This document shows positions 5,317 through 5,986 of a DNA stretch of 5,986 bases, piece after piece; the stretch's first letter is position 1, and the number at the start of each line of letters is the position of its first letter. The notes beneath the pieces are model-generated. The model did not search any database and was not told the DNA's origin. It saw only the letters and a list, made by a program, of their open reading frames with translations. Source of the DNA: an uncultured Pseudomonadota bacterium (GTDB lineage Bacteria; Myxococcota_A; UBA9042; CAIXZC01); the NCBI GenBank assembly GCA_937884235.1, contig CALGBT010000791.1:1-5986 (forward strand), in the 5' to 3' direction. The position numbers and the translations under genes were made by a program.

Positions 5317-5986
5317 ATGACTTCTTCGGATGAAACTGCAGGCACCACTCCCAGCGGCCTCTTCTGCACTGTGGATGTTGACTCGCTCTACCTCTATCTG
5401 GGGCTTTACGGCCATGGCGCCAAGGCTGACCGGGCGCTGGTGGCTACCACCTACGAAGTGGCGGTGCGCCGTTTTGCTGAGCTCTTCAGGGAGTTCTCGA
5501 TACCGGCCACATTTTTTGCTGTGGGCCAGGACCTGGCCTATCCGGAGGCTGCCGAGGTGGCCCGGGACCTGGTCGCGGCTGGCCACCACATAGGCAATCA
5601 TTCGTTGCGTCACCGCTACGACCTCATTCGCCTGGATCGGCAGGCCGCTTACGAAGAAATCGTCGGTGGCCATGATGCCATTGTGGCGGCGGTAGGCGAG
5701 GCCCCTCGGGTTTTTCGCGCTCCTGGGTACAACATGACACTCCGGGAAGAGCACATCCTGGCAGAGCTTGGCTACCGTTATGATGCCAGTCCGCTGCCCT
5801 CGTTCCCCTACCTCGCCATCAAGTATGGCGTGCTCAGTTGGTTGGCGCTGCGGGGACGGAAGAGTCAGTCAATCTGGGGCAATCCGTTGGCTTTCATGGG
5901 GAGTCGTCAGCCTTTCCGTCGGGGGCCGCTGACGATCCTGCCCTCTTCCTCGACGCCGTGGTTGCGGCTGCCGGTTATCGGCACGT
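5317..5986 (+). CDS. Polysaccharide deacetylase, NodB-homology (CE4-like), C-terminus outside window
   Basis: The first 223 residues are visible, from ATG ten bases after the glycosyltransferase stop. The ribosome binding site is weak (AAGGG lies 14 bases upstream), so coupling to the upstream gene is likely. NodB motifs appear in order: VDVD at 19-22 in place of the TFDDG catalytic/metal motif, the FSIPATFFAVG strand at 60-70, GNHSLRH at 93-99 with the metal-binding His95 and His99, and FRAPGYN at 133-139, matching the R-x-P-x-Y motif. YDAS at 155-158 is also usual for the family. The D-V-D form is found in divergent members, including the ArnD deformylase. No signal peptide is visible. It probably deacetylates or deformylates a sugar made by the upstream enzymes, using a divalent metal. 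The remaining C-terminal part cannot be assessed. Confidence 0.85.
   Translation, partial: MTSSDETAGTTPSGLFCTVDVDSLYLYLGLYGHGAKADRALVATTYEVAVRRFAELFREFSIPATFFAVGQDLAYPEAAEVARDLVAAGHHIGNHSLRHRYDLIRLDRQAAYEEIVGGHDAIVAAVGEAPRVFRAPGYNMTLREEHILAELGYRYDASPLPSFPYLAIKYGVLSWLALRGRKSQSIWGNPLAFMGSRQPFRRGPLTILPSSSTPWLRLPVIGT

Noticed and set aside
4545..5369. Minus-strand 274-codon frame opposite the glycosyltransferase
   Set aside because: It is a mirror of a clearly coding GT2 gene, with no recognisable motifs of its own.

Overview
The window reads as part of a GC-rich bacterial chromosome. The long Cys/Asp-rich repeat lipoprotein, with its CDDGxxCT and CxxGxC modules, is a style common in Myxococcota, Bradymonadota and related former Deltaproteobacteria. 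That lineage call rests on protein style only and is tentative. There is no rRNA, tRNA, transposase, phage gene or CRISPR array.

Layout. Positions 1-2694 (minus strand) are one uninterrupted coding region that runs off the left edge. It encodes a secreted lipoprotein with a lipobox ending at Cys17, an acidic linker, and then at least 838 residues of tandem Cys-rich modules. Positions 2695-3255 are a divergent intergenic region. Its half next to the lipoprotein has moderate G+C, with a ribosome binding site and a small palindrome. Its other half is very G+C-rich and packed with nested inverted repeats. It ends in a 12-bp palindrome and a near-consensus sigma70-type promoter aimed rightward. 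Positions 3256-5986 (plus strand) hold three tightly spaced genes: an FAD-dependent oxidoreductase of the UDP-galactopyranose-mutase/protoporphyrinogen-oxidase-like superfamily (TTG start), a DPM1-like family 2 glycosyltransferase, and a NodB-type polysaccharide deacetylase cut by the right edge.

The three rightward genes look like one operon for making or modifying a surface glycan or lipid-linked sugar. The glycosyltransferase probably moves a sugar from a nucleotide donor to an acceptor, possibly polyprenyl phosphate. The deacetylase would remove an N- or O-acyl group from the product. The FAD enzyme would act on a sugar or sugar nucleotide. The pairing recalls ArnC/ArnD logic, but substrates cannot be read from sequence. 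The divergent lipoprotein may be an unrelated neighbour or may share the intergenic regulatory region.
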